Shown piece after piece: positions 1 through 9,270 of a DNA stretch of 47,007 bases. The translations under genes were made by a program, and so were the position numbers. Origin of the DNA: Pseudomonadales bacterium. GTDB lineage: Bacteria; Pseudomonadota; Gammaproteobacteria; Pseudomonadales; Azotimanducaceae. The first letter of the stretch is position 1; each line of letters starts with the position of its first letter. The stretch covers positions 1 through 47,007 of the forward strand of contig JADHNT010000007.1 of the NCBI GenBank assembly GCA_016779385.1. The letters run 5' to 3'. A model generated the notes under the pieces. That model saw only the letters and a program-made list of their open reading frames with translations. It had not been told where the DNA came from and did not search any database.

Positions 1-3000
1 GTCCTCGATGGCCTCAAGCTCCTTGCGATAGCCGAGCTTCACCGCGCCTTCTAGGCCCATGCCGCCAAACTCGCTCGTGGGCCAGCCCACGATGAAGTAG
101 GGCGCCCGGAAGCTGCCGCCGGTCATGGCCTGGGCACCCAGGCCATAGCCTTTCCGGAGCACCAGGGTCATAAGAGGCACGGTGAGGCTGCCCGCCACCA
201 CGAAGAGCCGGCCAGCGTGGCGCACCATGGCATTCTCTTCCTCCGCCGGACCCACCATAAAGCCCGGGGTGTCGCAGAGGGACACGATGGGCAGGTTGAA
301 GGCGTCGCACAGCTGCATAAAGCGCGCAGACTTATCGCAGCCTACGGCATCGATGGCCCCGGAGAGGTGGGTGGGGTCGTTAGCGATCAGGCCCACGGGT
401 TTGCCCTCAATACGCGCGAGGCAGGTGATCATGCCCACTCCGAACTCCCGGCGCAGCTCGAGTACGGAGCCTTCGTCAGCCAAGGCGTGGATGACCTTGC
501 GCACGTCGTAAACGCGTAGCCGATTCTCGGGAATGAGGTGGCGCAGGGTGCGCTGGTCGGCGCAGGACCAGTCCTTCACGGGCCCTTGGAAATAGCTGAG
601 GTACTGCTTCGCCAGGGCGACGGCATCCGCTTCGTCCCTGGCGACGAGATCGACCACGCCGTTTTTTCGCTGCACGGACAGGGGGCCCACGGCCTCCGGC
701 GGGAAGACCCCGAGGCCGCCGCCCTCAATCATGGCCGGTCCGCCCATGCCGATGTTGCTGTTTTCCGTGGCGATGACCACGTCGCAGGTGCCCAGGAGGG
801 CGGCGTTCCCCGCAAAGCAGCGGCCCGAGGTGATGCCGATGAGGGGCACCTGTCCGGAGAGCTGGCCGAAGGTCCAGAAGGCAAGGCAATCAAGCCCTGC
901 CACTCCAATGCCGTCCGTATCTCCCGGGCGTCCCCCGCCCCCTTCCGTGAAGAACACCACGGGCATGCGGGAGCGCTCGGCCAGTTCGATGAGCCGATCC
1001 TTCTTGATGTGGTTCATGGTGCCCTGGGTGCCCGCCAGCACCGTGTAGTCGTAGCTCATCACTACGGTGCGGCTGCGGTCCGCATCGAAGAGGTCACCGT
1101 TCACAGTGCCGTGCCCCGCGACCATGCCGTCGGCGGGGGTGCGCTTGATCAGGTCATCGATAGGGCGGCGCCGGCGCTGGGCGGCAATGAGCAGGGACCC
1201 GTATTCCACGAAGGAGTCCGCGTCGATCAGATCTTCGAGGTTCTCTCGCGTGGTGCGTTGCCCCGTTTTCCGGCGCCGGGCAACGGCGTCCGGGCGATTC
1301 TCATCGAGCCCGAAGCCGTGGCGCTCGATGACCTCGGCAAGGTCCGGGCGGATGTGGTCAAGGTCGACGTCCGCTTCCGCCGCTTCCCCTTCCGCCGCCA
1401 CCTCCGCGGGGGTGAGGGCGGCGAGCACGGCACCTTCCAGGACGGCGTCGCCGGCCCCACAGTGAAGGCCGGCAAGGAGTCCGGACTGGGGTGCGCGAAT
1501 TTCGTGCTCCATCTTCATGGCGTCCATCACGCAGAGGAGGGCGCCCTCGGCCACCGCATCCCCTTCCGCGACGGCCCAGTTCACCACCGTGCCTTGCATG
1601 GGGGCGAAAAGGGCGATGTCGCCGGCGCTGAGGGTCACGGAGGCCGCAGCCTGTTGGGCGTCGTCCTCGGCGCGGGGGGCAGGCTTCAAGCTTTCCGCGG
1701 CAGCGACGAGGGCCTGGGCATGGCGTTCCACATAGGTGGTGTCGATGCGGTTTTCCTGCACTGCGGGATCTCGGAGCAGGGCTCGAAGGAGGGGCAGGGT
1801 GCTTTCGATGCCCCGCAGGTCGAAGCGGCCGAGGGCCGCCTCGAGCTTGCCCAGGGCCCGGGCGTAGCTTCCCGTAGCGCTGTGGGTGATGACCTTGGCC
1901 AGCAGGGAGTCGTAGCGAGGGGAGGGGCGAAGCCCCACCTCGCCCCAGCCGTCCACCCGAACCCCCGGGCCCGTGGGCGGGGTGTAGCCCGCCAGCATGC
2001 CCCCCTGGGGCTTGACGTTCCCCTCTCCGTCGAGGGTTTCTAGATTCACTCGGGCCTGGGCCGCAAAGCCCCGATAAGCCGGCGGTTCGCTGAGGCCAAG
2101 GCTAGCTAAGGTGGCGCCGGCGCCAATGGCCAACTGGCAGGCGACGAGATCTAGCCCGGTGATCATCTCCGTGACCGTGTGCTCCACCTGCAAGCGCGGA
2201 TTTGCTTCCATAAAGGCAAAGCCCTCGGGGGCCGCAGGATCGACCAAAAACTCAAAGGTGCCGAGGCTTCGGTAGCCAAGGTGCTGGGCAAGGCTCAGGG
2301 CCGCGTCTAGGATGCGCTCGCGTAGCGCGGCATCGAGGGTGGGGCTCGGCGCTACCTCCAGCAGCTTTTGCCGTCGGCGCTGGAGCGTGCACTCCCGCTC
2401 CCAAAGATGCACCACACCCCCCTGGCCGTCGCCAAGGATCTGTACTTCGATATGACGCGGGGTCAAAAGTGCTTGTTCCAGATAGAGCGTCCCGTCGCCG
2501 AAGGCCTTTTCAGCCTCCTGGGCGCAGCGGGTGAAGGCCTCCATGAGGTCCTCGCCCTCCCTAACGGGGCGAATGCCGCGCCCGCCGCCGCCGCTGACGG
2601 CCTTAAGCATCAGGGGTCCGGGATGGGCTCGCTGAAAGGCCAGGGCGTCCTCGAGGCTCGTGACCCCTTCCGTACCGGGCAGCAGAGGAACGCCGAGGTT
2701 CCTCGCGAGGGTTCGAGCCTCGGTTTTTGAGCCCAGGGCGCGGAGCTGGGCCGGGGTAGGACCGAGGAAGGTCAGGCCCATGCCCTCGCAGCGCTCGGCA
2801 AAGGCTGCGTTCTCAGACAAAAAACCGTAGCCGGGATGGATGGCGGTGGCACCGCTGGCCTTGGCCGCAGCGAGGACGGCGTCCTGGTCCAGGTAGGCCG
2901 CCGCGCCGGTGCGAGGCAGGGCCTCGGCGTGATTAGCGAGGCGTACCCAGAGCCCCGCAGCGTCGTCTTCGGCATAGACCGCAACGCTTTCCATGCCCTC

Positions 3001-3072
3001 GCTGCGCAGGGTCTCCATAAGACGAACGGCGATCTCGCCGCGGTTAGCGATGAGCACACGAGCAGGGGTCAT
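1..3072 (-). CDS. single-chain biotin-dependent acyl-CoA carboxylase (BC-BCCP-CT fusion), 3' end cut by window edge
   Basis: The reading frame is open from an ATG at 3072 to base 1, giving 1024 residues without a stop; the C-terminus lies outside. Residues about 1-450 are a biotin carboxylase with the ATP-grasp glycine loop SGGGGRG (about 160-166) and NPRLQVEH (291-298). A biotinyl domain follows with the AMKM biotin motif, biotinyl lysine at about residue 520. From about 560 on there is an acyl-CoA carboxyltransferase domain. Most bacteria split these functions over two to four subunits; single-chain forms are known as the long-chain or promiscuous acyl-CoA carboxylase class. The likely reaction is ATP- and bicarbonate-dependent carboxylation of acetyl-, propionyl- or longer acyl-CoA in the cytoplasm; the substrate cannot be read from the sequence. 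The TauD-type dioxygenase gene lies 28 bp upstream on the same strand, so the two are probably co-transcribed. Confidence 0.88.
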   Translation of the reverse strand, partial: MTPARVLIANRGEIAVRLMETLRSEGMESVAVYAEDDAAGLWVRLANHAEALPRTGAAAYLDQDAVLAAAKASGATAIHPGYGFLSENAAFAERCEGMGLTFLGPTPAQLRALGSKTEARTLARNLGVPLLPGTEGVTSLEDALAFQRAHPGPLMLKAVSGGGGRGIRPVREGEDLMEAFTRCAQEAEKAFGDGTLYLEQALLTPRHIEVQILGDGQGGVVHLWERECTLQRRRQKLLEVAPSPTLDAALRERILDAALSLAQHLGYRSLGTFEFLVDPAAPEGFAFMEANPRLQVEHTVTEMITGLDLVACQLAIGAGATLASLGLSEPPAYRGFAAQARVNLETLDGEGNVKPQGGMLAGYTPPTGPGVRVDGWGEVGLRPSPRYDSLLAKVITHSATGSYARALGKLEAALGRFDLRGIESTLPLLRALLRDPAVQENRIDTTYVERHAQALVAAAESLKPAPRAEDDAQQAAASVTLSAGDIALFAPMQGTVVNWAVAEGDAVAEGALLCVMDAMKMEHEIRAPQSGLLAGLHCGAGDAVLEGAVLAALTPAEVAAEGEAAEADVDLDHIRPDLAEVIERHGFGLDENRPDAVARRRKTGQRTTRENLEDLIDADSFVEYGSLLIAAQRRRRPIDDLIKRTPADGMVAGHGTVNGDLFDADRSRTVVMSYDYTVLAGTQGTMNHIKKDRLIELAERSRMPVVFFTEGGGGRPGDTDGIGVAGLDCLAFWTFGQLSGQVPLIGITSGRCFAGNAALLGTCDVVIATENSNIGMGGPAMIEGGGLGVFPPEAVGPLSVQRKNGVVDLVARDEADAVALAKQYLSYFQGPVKDWSCADQRTLRHLIPENRLRVYDVRKVIHALADEGSVLELRREFGVGMITCLARIEGKPVGLIANDPTHLSGAIDAVGCDKSARFMQLCDAFNLPIVSLCDTPGFMVGPAEEENAMVRHAGRLFVVAGSLTVPLMTLVLRKGYGLGAQAMTGGSFRAPYFIVGWPTSEFGGMGLEGAVKLGYRKELEAIED

Positions 3073-3100
3073 GAATGTGGTCTCCAGGGGCTAGGCGTAC

Positions 3101-3952
3101 TTAGAGGCTAGGGGCGGCGTCCCCAAGGATTGATACGCGCTCGCCGTAACGGCGCTCCGGGTAGTAGTCCCAGAGGGCGTGATGCTGCGTGCACCGATTG
3201 TCCCATAGGGTCAGGGTGCCGGGCTGCCAGCGCACCCGGCACTGGAAGCGGGGGTTGCGCTCGATGTGGCGGAACAGCAGATCGAGAATGGCCCGGCTTT
3301 CCTCGCGCTTTAACCCCTCAATGTGCGTAGTGAAGCCGCTATTTACATACAGAAGGCGCTTTCCCGTGACCGGGTGGCGCGGGGCGATGGGGTGGCGATT
3401 TCGCGGATAGTTGCTGCCCTCGGGAGGGGAAACGCCGTAGGCCCCCACGTAAGGAAGGGCGCCGTCGTGCACGGCAAACTTGTCTGAAAGAAAGGCTTGA
3501 AGGCTTTCGGACAGGGTTTCCCAGGCCAGATACATGTTCGCAAAGAGCGTATCCCCGCCACCGCTCGGGGGCACTTCCGTGATGTATAGGGCAGAGCCGA
3601 GGGGCGGAACGGCATCGCAGGTGACGTCCGTATGCCAGGCATCTCCCGCCGTGTACTTCGAATCAGCGTCCGTTTTCACCACGAGTATTTCGGCGTCGCC
3701 GCCCCGGGCGTGATTAAGCGGGTGTACGTGAAGGCGGCCGAAGTTTCGCCCAAAGGCCTTGTGCGCTTCCCGATCGAGGGTTTGGTCCGGGAAGGTCAGC
3801 ACCAGGTGCTGGGCCCAGGCGTCCTTGATCTCTTCTAGCTGCGCGGTCGTGGGCGCAGCAAGATTAACCCCGCGGATCACTGCGCCGAGGCTCGGGGCTA
3901 GCGGTTCAACTTCAATATGGTGCCAGGGCGCTACGGCGATGGCTTCGCTCAT
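3101..3952 (-). CDS. TauD/TfdA-family Fe(II)/2-oxoglutarate dioxygenase
   Basis: 283 residues, the usual length for TauD-type enzymes, which hydroxylate small substrates (taurine, aryloxyacids, sulfonates, carnitine-like compounds) using Fe(II), O2 and 2-oxoglutarate. The iron-binding facial triad is visible: H107 and D109 in WHTDVT and the distal H257 in DNRCTQHH; R268/R272 in ERRYGER are the expected 2-oxoglutarate carboxylate ligands. The start is an ATG preceded by a strong GGGAGG ribosome binding site. It is the first gene of a minus-strand pair with the fused acyl-CoA carboxylase and is divergent from the aldehyde dehydrogenase across 187 bp with no promoter I can assign firmly. This setting suggests catabolism of an oxidisable organic acid. 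The family annotation taurine dioxygenase should not be taken literally because no sulfonate transporter is nearby. Confidence 0.9.
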   Translation of the reverse strand: MSEAIAVAPWHHIEVEPLAPSLGAVIRGVNLAAPTTAQLEEIKDAWAQHLVLTFPDQTLDREAHKAFGRNFGRLHVHPLNHARGGDAEILVVKTDADSKYTAGDAWHTDVTCDAVPPLGSALYITEVPPSGGGDTLFANMYLAWETLSESLQAFLSDKFAVHDGALPYVGAYGVSPPEGSNYPRNRHPIAPRHPVTGKRLLYVNSGFTTHIEGLKREESRAILDLLFRHIERNPRFQCRVRWQPGTLTLWDNRCTQHHALWDYYPERRYGERVSILGDAAPSL

Positions 3953-4139
3953 GGATCTCCCTCCCTTGTCTCCCTGCCTTAGACCTTACGCCAGGGCCTC
4001 GGGTGGGCCAAGAGGGAAAAAGGGGGGTGGTGTGGCGGTGGAGGTTTAGTAGACTCGGGGCTCCGCAGCGCACCAAGCGCCCGCGGCACGGCGCCCCGGG
4101 GGGGCGACCGGCGCACCTTTCATTGGGAGAGAATTGGGT

Positions 4140-5567
4140 ATGGATAACGCCAAAAAGTTTTATATCAACGGCGAGTGGGTGGATCCCATCGGTACGGAAA
4201 CGATGGACGTGATCAACCCGGCCACGGAAGAGCCCATCTGCGCCATCGCGCTGGGCAATAGCGCCGACGTAGACCGCGCGGTGGCCGCTGCGCAGGCCGC
4301 CTTCGAGACCTTCTCGCAAACCACCCGGGAGGAGCGCATCGCCCTTCTGGAGAAAATTATCGAGTGCTACAAGGCGCGCATGGGCGATATCGCCGCCGCC
4401 GTGTCCCAGGAGATGGGCGCCCCCGTGGGGCTGGCCAACGCGGCGCAGGCGCCGGCGGGGCTGGGCCACCTCATGTACACCCTGAATGCCCTGAAAGAGT
4501 TCTCCTTCGAGCAGATGGTGGCCGGCAACAAGATTGTCCGGGAGCCCATCGGGGTTTGCGGTCTGATCACGCCCTGGAACTGGCCCTTGAATCAGATCGC
4601 CGCGAAGGTGGGTCCGGCCATTGCCGCTGGATGCACCATGGTGCTTAAGCCCACGGAAATCGCGCCGATTAATGCGCTGATTTTCACCGAGGTCATGCAC
4701 GAGGCAGGCGTTCCCGCGGGCGTCTTCAACCTCGTGAACGGCACGGGGCCAGAGGTGGGCGTGGCCATGTCCTCGCACCCGGACATCGACATGATGTCCT
4801 TCACCGGCTCCACCCGCGCGGGTATCTCCGTGGCCCAGGAATCGGCGAAAACCGTGAAGCGCGTCACCCAGGAACTCGGTGGCAAGTCCCCGAACATTAT
4901 TCTTGACGACGCCGACTTTGCCGCCGCCGTGTCCCGGGACATGGCGGGCATGTGCATGAACACGGGGCAGTCCTGCAACGCGCCGACGCGCATGCTGGTC
5001 CCCGAGGCGCGCATGGACGAGGCCGCAGCCATCGCTAAGGCCACCGCCGAGGCCATCGTGGTCGGCGATCCCAGCGATGCTGGCACCCAGGTAGGCCCGC
5101 TGGTCTCCCAGATGCAGTTTGATAAGGTGCAGGCTCTGATTCAGAAGGGCATCGATGAGGGCGCCAAGCTTGAAACCGGTGGGGTGGGCCGTCCCGAGGG
5201 CATGAATCGGGGCTACTTCGTGAAGCCTACGGTGTTCTCCCACGTCACTAACGACATGACCATCGCCCAGGAAGAAATCTTCGGCCCTGTGCTGTCCCTC
5301 ATCGGCTACAAGGACGATAAGGATGCAGTCCGCATCGCCAACGACACGGTCTACGGCCTGTCGGCCTACATTTCCGGCTCTGCGGAGCGGGCGAAGGCCG
5401 TGGCCGGCAAGCTTCGCGCGGGCAACGTGCACCTGAACGGCGCTGGGGTGAACCCCGGCGCGCCCTTCGGCGGTTACAAGCAGTCCGGCAACGGCCGGGA
5501 GTTCAGCGTCTGGGGCCTCGAGGAGTTCCTCGAGACCAAGGCCGTGATTGGCTTCGACGCCGCTTAA
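4140..5567 (+). CDS. NAD(P)-dependent aldehyde dehydrogenase
   Basis: 475 residues, typical of the ALDH superfamily, oxidising an aldehyde to a carboxylate with NAD(P)+. Landmarks: the PWNWPL loop with N147, lysine K170 in VLKPTE, the nucleotide-binding FTGSTRAG stretch (221-228), general-base glutamate E245 in TQELGGK and catalytic cysteine C279 in NTGQSC. I chose the ATG at 4140 over an in-frame TTG at 4134 because GGAGAG at 4126-4131 is correctly spaced for it. The gene is divergent from the dioxygenase/carboxylase pair and is followed by a strong intrinsic terminator, so it is probably a single-gene transcript. The aldehyde substrate is not evident; the neighbourhood suggests short-chain organic acid catabolism. 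Confidence 0.93.
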   Translation: MDNAKKFYINGEWVDPIGTETMDVINPATEEPICAIALGNSADVDRAVAAAQAAFETFSQTTREERIALLEKIIECYKARMGDIAAAVSQEMGAPVGLANAAQAPAGLGHLMYTLNALKEFSFEQMVAGNKIVREPIGVCGLITPWNWPLNQIAAKVGPAIAAGCTMVLKPTEIAPINALIFTEVMHEAGVPAGVFNLVNGTGPEVGVAMSSHPDIDMMSFTGSTRAGISVAQESAKTVKRVTQELGGKSPNIILDDADFAAAVSRDMAGMCMNTGQSCNAPTRMLVPEARMDEAAAIAKATAEAIVVGDPSDAGTQVGPLVSQMQFDKVQALIQKGIDEGAKLETGGVGRPEGMNRGYFVKPTVFSHVTNDMTIAQEEIFGPVLSLIGYKDDKDAVRIANDTVYGLSAYISGSAERAKAVAGKLRAGNVHLNGAGVNPGAPFGGYKQSGNGREFSVWGLEEFLETKAVIGFDAA

Positions 5568-5600
5568 GGCCAAGGCCTAGCGCCTTAAAGTAGGTCCCAA

Positions 5601-5628
5601 GCGCCGGCCTTCGCCGGCGCTTTTTTTT
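5601..5628 (+). terminator. rho-independent terminator after the aldehyde dehydrogenase
   Basis: A perfect 8-bp inverted repeat (GCGCCGGC at 5601-5608 and GCCGGCGC at 5613-5620) encloses a four-base CTTC loop and is followed at once by eight T residues. This is a textbook intrinsic terminator 33 bp after the aldehyde dehydrogenase stop codon, and the only canonical one I found in the window. Confidence 0.92.
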
Positions 5629-5677
5629 GCCCCGCCGCGCTATGCTAGGGCCCTTCCGCCTTGGCAGGGATTGGCAC

Positions 5678-7213
5678 ATGACTGAGCGTTTCCCCCATCC
5701 TCTCACGACCCTACGGGCCCTTGGTTTCTTGCTTGCCCTTCTTCTTGGGCTGGCTTCCGGGCCCCGGGCGTTGGCCTTGGATGCGGCAGCCTTCGACGGC
5801 GAACTTCGGGAGGCCATGGCGGTTTGGGGCGTGCCGGGGCTGGCGGTTTCCGTGGTGGAGCAGGGGGCCCTGGTCTTCGCCCGGGGCTATGGCACTACGG
5901 CGGTGAGCGGCGGCCGCCCCGTCACCCCCGATACGCTCTTTGCGAACGCCTCCACCACGAAGGCAATGATTGCCGCGGCCGCGCTCATCCTGGTGGATGA
6001 GGGGCGGCTTTCCCTGGACGATCTGGTGCAGCGCCACCTGCCCGATTTCCGCCTGGGGGATCCGCAGATGGCCGCGGAGCTGACCGTCCGGGATTTGCTG
6101 ACCCACCGCAGCGGTCTGCCGAGTACGGACTTTCTGGTGTTCAACCAGGGCATGTCCCTGGATCTTCAGCTGCCCTACCTGGGGAACACTTTGCCGGCGG
6201 CGCCGCCCCGGAGCGCCTTTATTTACCAAAATACGGGCTACCAGTTGGTGGCTCGGGTGCTCGAGCGGGTCAGCGGTGAGCCCTGGCCCGTGCTGCTGCA
6301 GACGCGCCTCTGGGGTCCCCTGGGCATGGATCGCACCTTTGCCAAGCGGGGGGCTATCCCCGATGCCCTGCCCCGGGCCCGGCCTCACGACGAGGTTCGG
6401 GGGGTGCTCCGGGAAATTGACCATTCCTTCCTTCCCGAGCAGCCCAACGCCGCCGGCTCCGTGTGGTCCACGGTCAACGACATGGCCCGCTGGGCCCAGT
6501 GCCTCTTGGCCGGGGGGTTGAATCAGGCCGGGGAACGGGTGCTGTCCGAAGCCGCCGTGGCCACGCTCTTCGAGCCCCAGGTGATGCTGTCTGAGGACGA
6601 GTACTACCCCACCGCAAGCCTGACCAAGCCGGCCTGGCGCAGCTACGCCCTCGGCTGGTACCAACAGGACTTTCAGGGCCGGAAAATCGACTATCACACG
6701 GGCAGCCTGAGCGGCTTCGTGGCGCTTCTGGGGCTCGATCGGAGCCAGGGGAAGGCCATTATGGTGATGGCCAATCGGGAGGGGGCGGAGCTCCGCCACG
6801 GTGCCCTCTGGCGGGTGATGGACGGCCACGCTGAGGAGGATCGCTCGGCCTGGTTTGCAGCGGTGCGGGATCTTTACCAGGCCCGGTCCATGAAACGCGT
6901 GGCTGCTTGGGAGGTCTTAACGAGTCGCCGGCCCTATGCGCCGCCGACCGTGCCCCTCCGGGCCTATGCGGGGCGCTATTCCAGCGATACCGCAGGGCCG
7001 CTTAATCTGGTGCTAGCCGATGATGGCTCGCGCCTAACGCTGGAAACGCGCACCCGCCGCTACGGCCTTGAGCCCTGGCACGGCGATACCTTTCTCGTGA
7101 CCTTCAAGGATTGGAACCGGGGCACCTTTGCCCGCTTTGACCTTGGGTCCGACGGGGAGGTGCGGGGGCTCAGCGCCTTTGAAGCCACCTTCCTCCGCCA
7201 GCCAGGGCCGTAA
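5678..7213 (+). CDS. exported serine hydrolase of the beta-lactamase (class C / PBP4-like) family
   Basis: 511 residues from the ATG at 5678, which has an AGGGA ribosome binding site and begins a classic Sec signal peptide (hydrophobic LLALLLGLASG, cleavage near ALA, about residue 33). Further in-frame start codons exist upstream but would destroy that signal. The three catalytic motifs of the serine beta-lactamase fold are present: S92-x-x-K95 (STTK), Y183-x-N185 (YQN) and H340-T-G342 in place of KTG. A C-terminal extension of roughly 120 residues forms an extra beta-rich domain, as in esterase/peptidase members of the family. It probably acts in the periplasm as a peptidase or esterase; true antibiotic resistance is not implied. 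Its 3' end overlaps the convergent PAP2 gene by 44 bp. Confidence 0.88.
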   Translation: MTERFPHPLTTLRALGFLLALLLGLASGPRALALDAAAFDGELREAMAVWGVPGLAVSVVEQGALVFARGYGTTAVSGGRPVTPDTLFANASTTKAMIAAAALILVDEGRLSLDDLVQRHLPDFRLGDPQMAAELTVRDLLTHRSGLPSTDFLVFNQGMSLDLQLPYLGNTLPAAPPRSAFIYQNTGYQLVARVLERVSGEPWPVLLQTRLWGPLGMDRTFAKRGAIPDALPRARPHDEVRGVLREIDHSFLPEQPNAAGSVWSTVNDMARWAQCLLAGGLNQAGERVLSEAAVATLFEPQVMLSEDEYYPTASLTKPAWRSYALGWYQQDFQGRKIDYHTGSLSGFVALLGLDRSQGKAIMVMANREGAELRHGALWRVMDGHAEEDRSAWFAAVRDLYQARSMKRVAAWEVLTSRRPYAPPTVPLRAYAGRYSSDTAGPLNLVLADDGSRLTLETRTRRYGLEPWHGDTFLVTFKDWNRGTFARFDLGSDGEVRGLSAFEATFLRQPGP

Positions 7214-8036
7214 CGTAGGCGCCCATCACGGTAATTTCGAGCAAGGCTGACAGCCCTTCCCCAAGGCCCAGGGCCTCCAGCCCGGTGCTGATTTGGCTGA
7301 GGCCTAGGAACAACAAGGCCAGCGCGCCTGCCGCGATCAGCCACCCCGAGATTCCGCCAAGGGTCGGCTGCGCCAGGTTTGCGTTGCGTGCAAGGCGATG
7401 TCCCAGCCACCATCCGAAAAGGTAGGCGCTAAGCCCAAGCACGCCCCCGGGGCCGTCGGGTTCGGGCCAAAGCAGGGGGAGTAAACCCAGGGGGGCGAGG
7501 AGCACGGCCCCCTGCGGCAGCCAGGGGAGGCGTTCCCACTGCGCGGTGAGCGCCTCCCGGTAGCGGGCAAAAAGCAGCAGGCTGAGGCCGCCCAGGGCGA
7601 GCCCGCCCACCACGTCCTCGATATCGTGCACGCCTAGGTAGAGCCGGCTCAGGCAGATGCCGATGACCATGACCGCGGCACCGACCGTTGCGGCGCGGGT
7701 GCCCGTGAAAATGGCCAGGGCGCCCCAGGTCACCACCGCCAACTGGGCATGGCCGCTGGGGAAGCCGTAGCTGTCGCCCACGCGCCCATCGAGGGCGAAG
7801 GTTACGTCGGGGCGCGGATCGTCAAAAAAATCCTTCAGGAAACTGTTGAGCAAGGCACTCAAGATGAGGAAGGTGACCAGCTGGTGGCTTTCCCGGGGTT
7901 TCCAAAGCCAATACGCCAGGGGCAGCAGTGCGAGGTAGAAGAGGGGGTAGCCTGCGAGAGTGAAGGCTTCAAAAATCGCCGTCAGGGTCGGATGGCGCAA
8001 GGGAAGCACCCAGCTCAGGTCATGCCAAAGGGACAT
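7170..8036 (-). CDS. PAP2-superfamily membrane phosphatase
   Basis: 288 residues, an integral membrane protein with about seven or eight hydrophobic helices. It has the complete PAP2 signature: K68-x6-R75-P76 (KDFFDDPRP), PSGH at 93-96, and S130-R131-x5-H137-x3-D141 (SRLYLGVHDIED). Enzymes of this type dephosphorylate lipid phosphates such as phosphatidic acid, phosphatidylglycerophosphate or undecaprenyl pyrophosphate, with the active site usually on the periplasmic face. The C-terminal half carries extra membrane segments beyond the core domain. An AAGGAGA ribosome binding site overlaps the stop of the upstream MFS gene, which ends 9 bp before this ATG, so the two form an operon. The exact lipid substrate is unknown. 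Confidence 0.9.
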   Translation of the reverse strand: MSLWHDLSWVLPLRHPTLTAIFEAFTLAGYPLFYLALLPLAYWLWKPRESHQLVTFLILSALLNSFLKDFFDDPRPDVTFALDGRVGDSYGFPSGHAQLAVVTWGALAIFTGTRAATVGAAVMVIGICLSRLYLGVHDIEDVVGGLALGGLSLLLFARYREALTAQWERLPWLPQGAVLLAPLGLLPLLWPEPDGPGGVLGLSAYLFGWWLGHRLARNANLAQPTLGGISGWLIAAGALALLFLGLSQISTGLEALGLGEGLSALLEITVMGAYVTALAGGGRWLQRR

Positions 8037-8045
8037 AATGTCTCC

Positions 8046-9254
8046 TTAGTCGGTACGATAGTGGCGAATCGGGGCCCAGAGCGCCGCGATGGCCAGGGTG
8101 GCGGCAAGGGCAAGCACGGCGCCCAGGAGCATGCTCTCTCTCGCGCCGAGCCACCCTGCAAAAAAGCCAACCCAGAGCGTACCCAGATTATTGGCCGTTT
8201 GCGCGGCCAGGATCATGAGGGCGTATGCTCGGCCGCGCATAGCGTCCGGGGTGGTGAGCATGACCGTGCTGTGGCGCACGGTGACGGTCACCGCATCGGT
8301 GGCGCCGACGAGGGAAATGAGCATACAGCCCAGCCAAAGGTGTTCCGCTAGACCAAAGGCAAAGAGGGTGGCTGCGTAGGCCAGGGAAGCGTAAAGCACT
8401 AGGTGGCCCTTCGCCCGGTAGGCGGCAAGGAGCAGCGCTAGCGCGGATCCCGCGATGGCGCCGGCGGCATTGGCGGAACCCAATAGCCCTGTGGCGCCGG
8501 CGCCCCCCGCGAACATCCCGAGAGCCAGCACGGGCAAAATCTCCCGGTAAAAGGACACTACGGTGATGCCCGTATCCAGGAGGAAAAGCCCAGGCAGAAT
8601 GGGGTGGCGGGCTACGTAGCGCACTCCGGCCACCGTGTCTTGCCAGGCCGTGTTGGGCGCCGTCCCCTCGGTATGATGTCCGGAGCAGCGGAGGCTGAGG
8701 GGCAGGAGGGCAGCAAAAGCTGAGAGCGCCGCGGCCACGAGGAAGGTCCCCCCGAGGCCCAGCTGGGTCGTCAGCACTGCAAAGAGCAGGGGGCCCGCTA
8801 CCGCGCAGGCGTTTCCCGTCCCGTTATCAATGGAGGTGCCCCGCATCAGTTGCTCCGGCGGAAGTACCGCCGCCGCAAGGGCGGCCCGGGCGGGGTTGGC
8901 AAACATTTGCGTCGCAGCGGTAAGGGCTATGGCGAGATAGATGAGCTCGCTAGGCATCGTCCCCTGGGTGCCCAGCAGCCCGAGTAGGCCCATGGCCGCG
9001 GCGCTCAAACTGTTGGCCCCGAGCATGAGCGTTTTGCGATTCACCCGGTCTGCGAGCGTTCCGCCCCAGAGCAGGGCGGGAATTTGAACCACGAGCTGGA
9101 TAGCGCCGATGAGCCCAACGCGCCAGGGATCCCCTTCGCTTTCCAGAAGCGCCTGCGCCGTCCCCAAGATACGCAGCCAAAGGGCGATGCCGCTGGCGAC
9201 CAGCAGGCCCCAAAGTAGGCGATAATCCCGGTTCTGTAGGAGCCCCTGAGCCAT
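8046..9254 (-). CDS. MFS transporter, EntS/MFS_3-like exporter
   Basis: 402 residues with about twelve predicted membrane helices. The loop between helices 2 and 3 reads GTLADRVNRKTLML, a good match to the MFS motif A (GxLaDrxGrk). The overall pattern resembles the DHA3/MFS_3 group that includes the enterobactin exporter EntS and macrolide exporters. Substrate is unknown. The start ATG at 9252-9254 lies 82 bp from the divergent feoA start, and a possible Fur-type palindrome sits between them, so an iron-linked role such as siderophore export is worth considering but unproven. It leads an operon with the PAP2 phosphatase. Confidence 0.85.
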   Translation of the reverse strand: MAQGLLQNRDYRLLWGLLVASGIALWLRILGTAQALLESEGDPWRVGLIGAIQLVVQIPALLWGGTLADRVNRKTLMLGANSLSAAAMGLLGLLGTQGTMPSELIYLAIALTAATQMFANPARAALAAAVLPPEQLMRGTSIDNGTGNACAVAGPLLFAVLTTQLGLGGTFLVAAALSAFAALLPLSLRCSGHHTEGTAPNTAWQDTVAGVRYVARHPILPGLFLLDTGITVVSFYREILPVLALGMFAGGAGATGLLGSANAAGAIAGSALALLLAAYRAKGHLVLYASLAYAATLFAFGLAEHLWLGCMLISLVGATDAVTVTVRHSTVMLTTPDAMRGRAYALMILAAQTANNLGTLWVGFFAGWLGARESMLLGAVLALAATLAIAALWAPIRHYRTD

Positions 9255-9270
9255 GGATGCGGAATTCCTA

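Noticed and set aside
538-2043. 501-codon open frame on the plus strand over the carboxylase gene
   Set aside because: It is antisense to a clear multi-domain enzyme, has no recognisable motifs and reflects the high GC content of the third codon position.
3953-4139. Search for a promoter between the dioxygenase and aldehyde dehydrogenase
   Set aside because: Only weak hexamers were seen; no -35/-10 pair with normal spacing could be supported.
3912-5573. 553-codon minus-strand frame opposite the aldehyde dehydrogenase
   Set aside because: Low-complexity, His/Gly/Arg-rich translation; the plus-strand ALDH has all catalytic residues and a good ribosome site.
5711-6829. 372-codon minus-strand frame over the beta-lactamase-fold gene
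   Set aside because: Antisense shadow with no family resemblance; the plus strand carries complete SxxK, YxN and HTG motifs.
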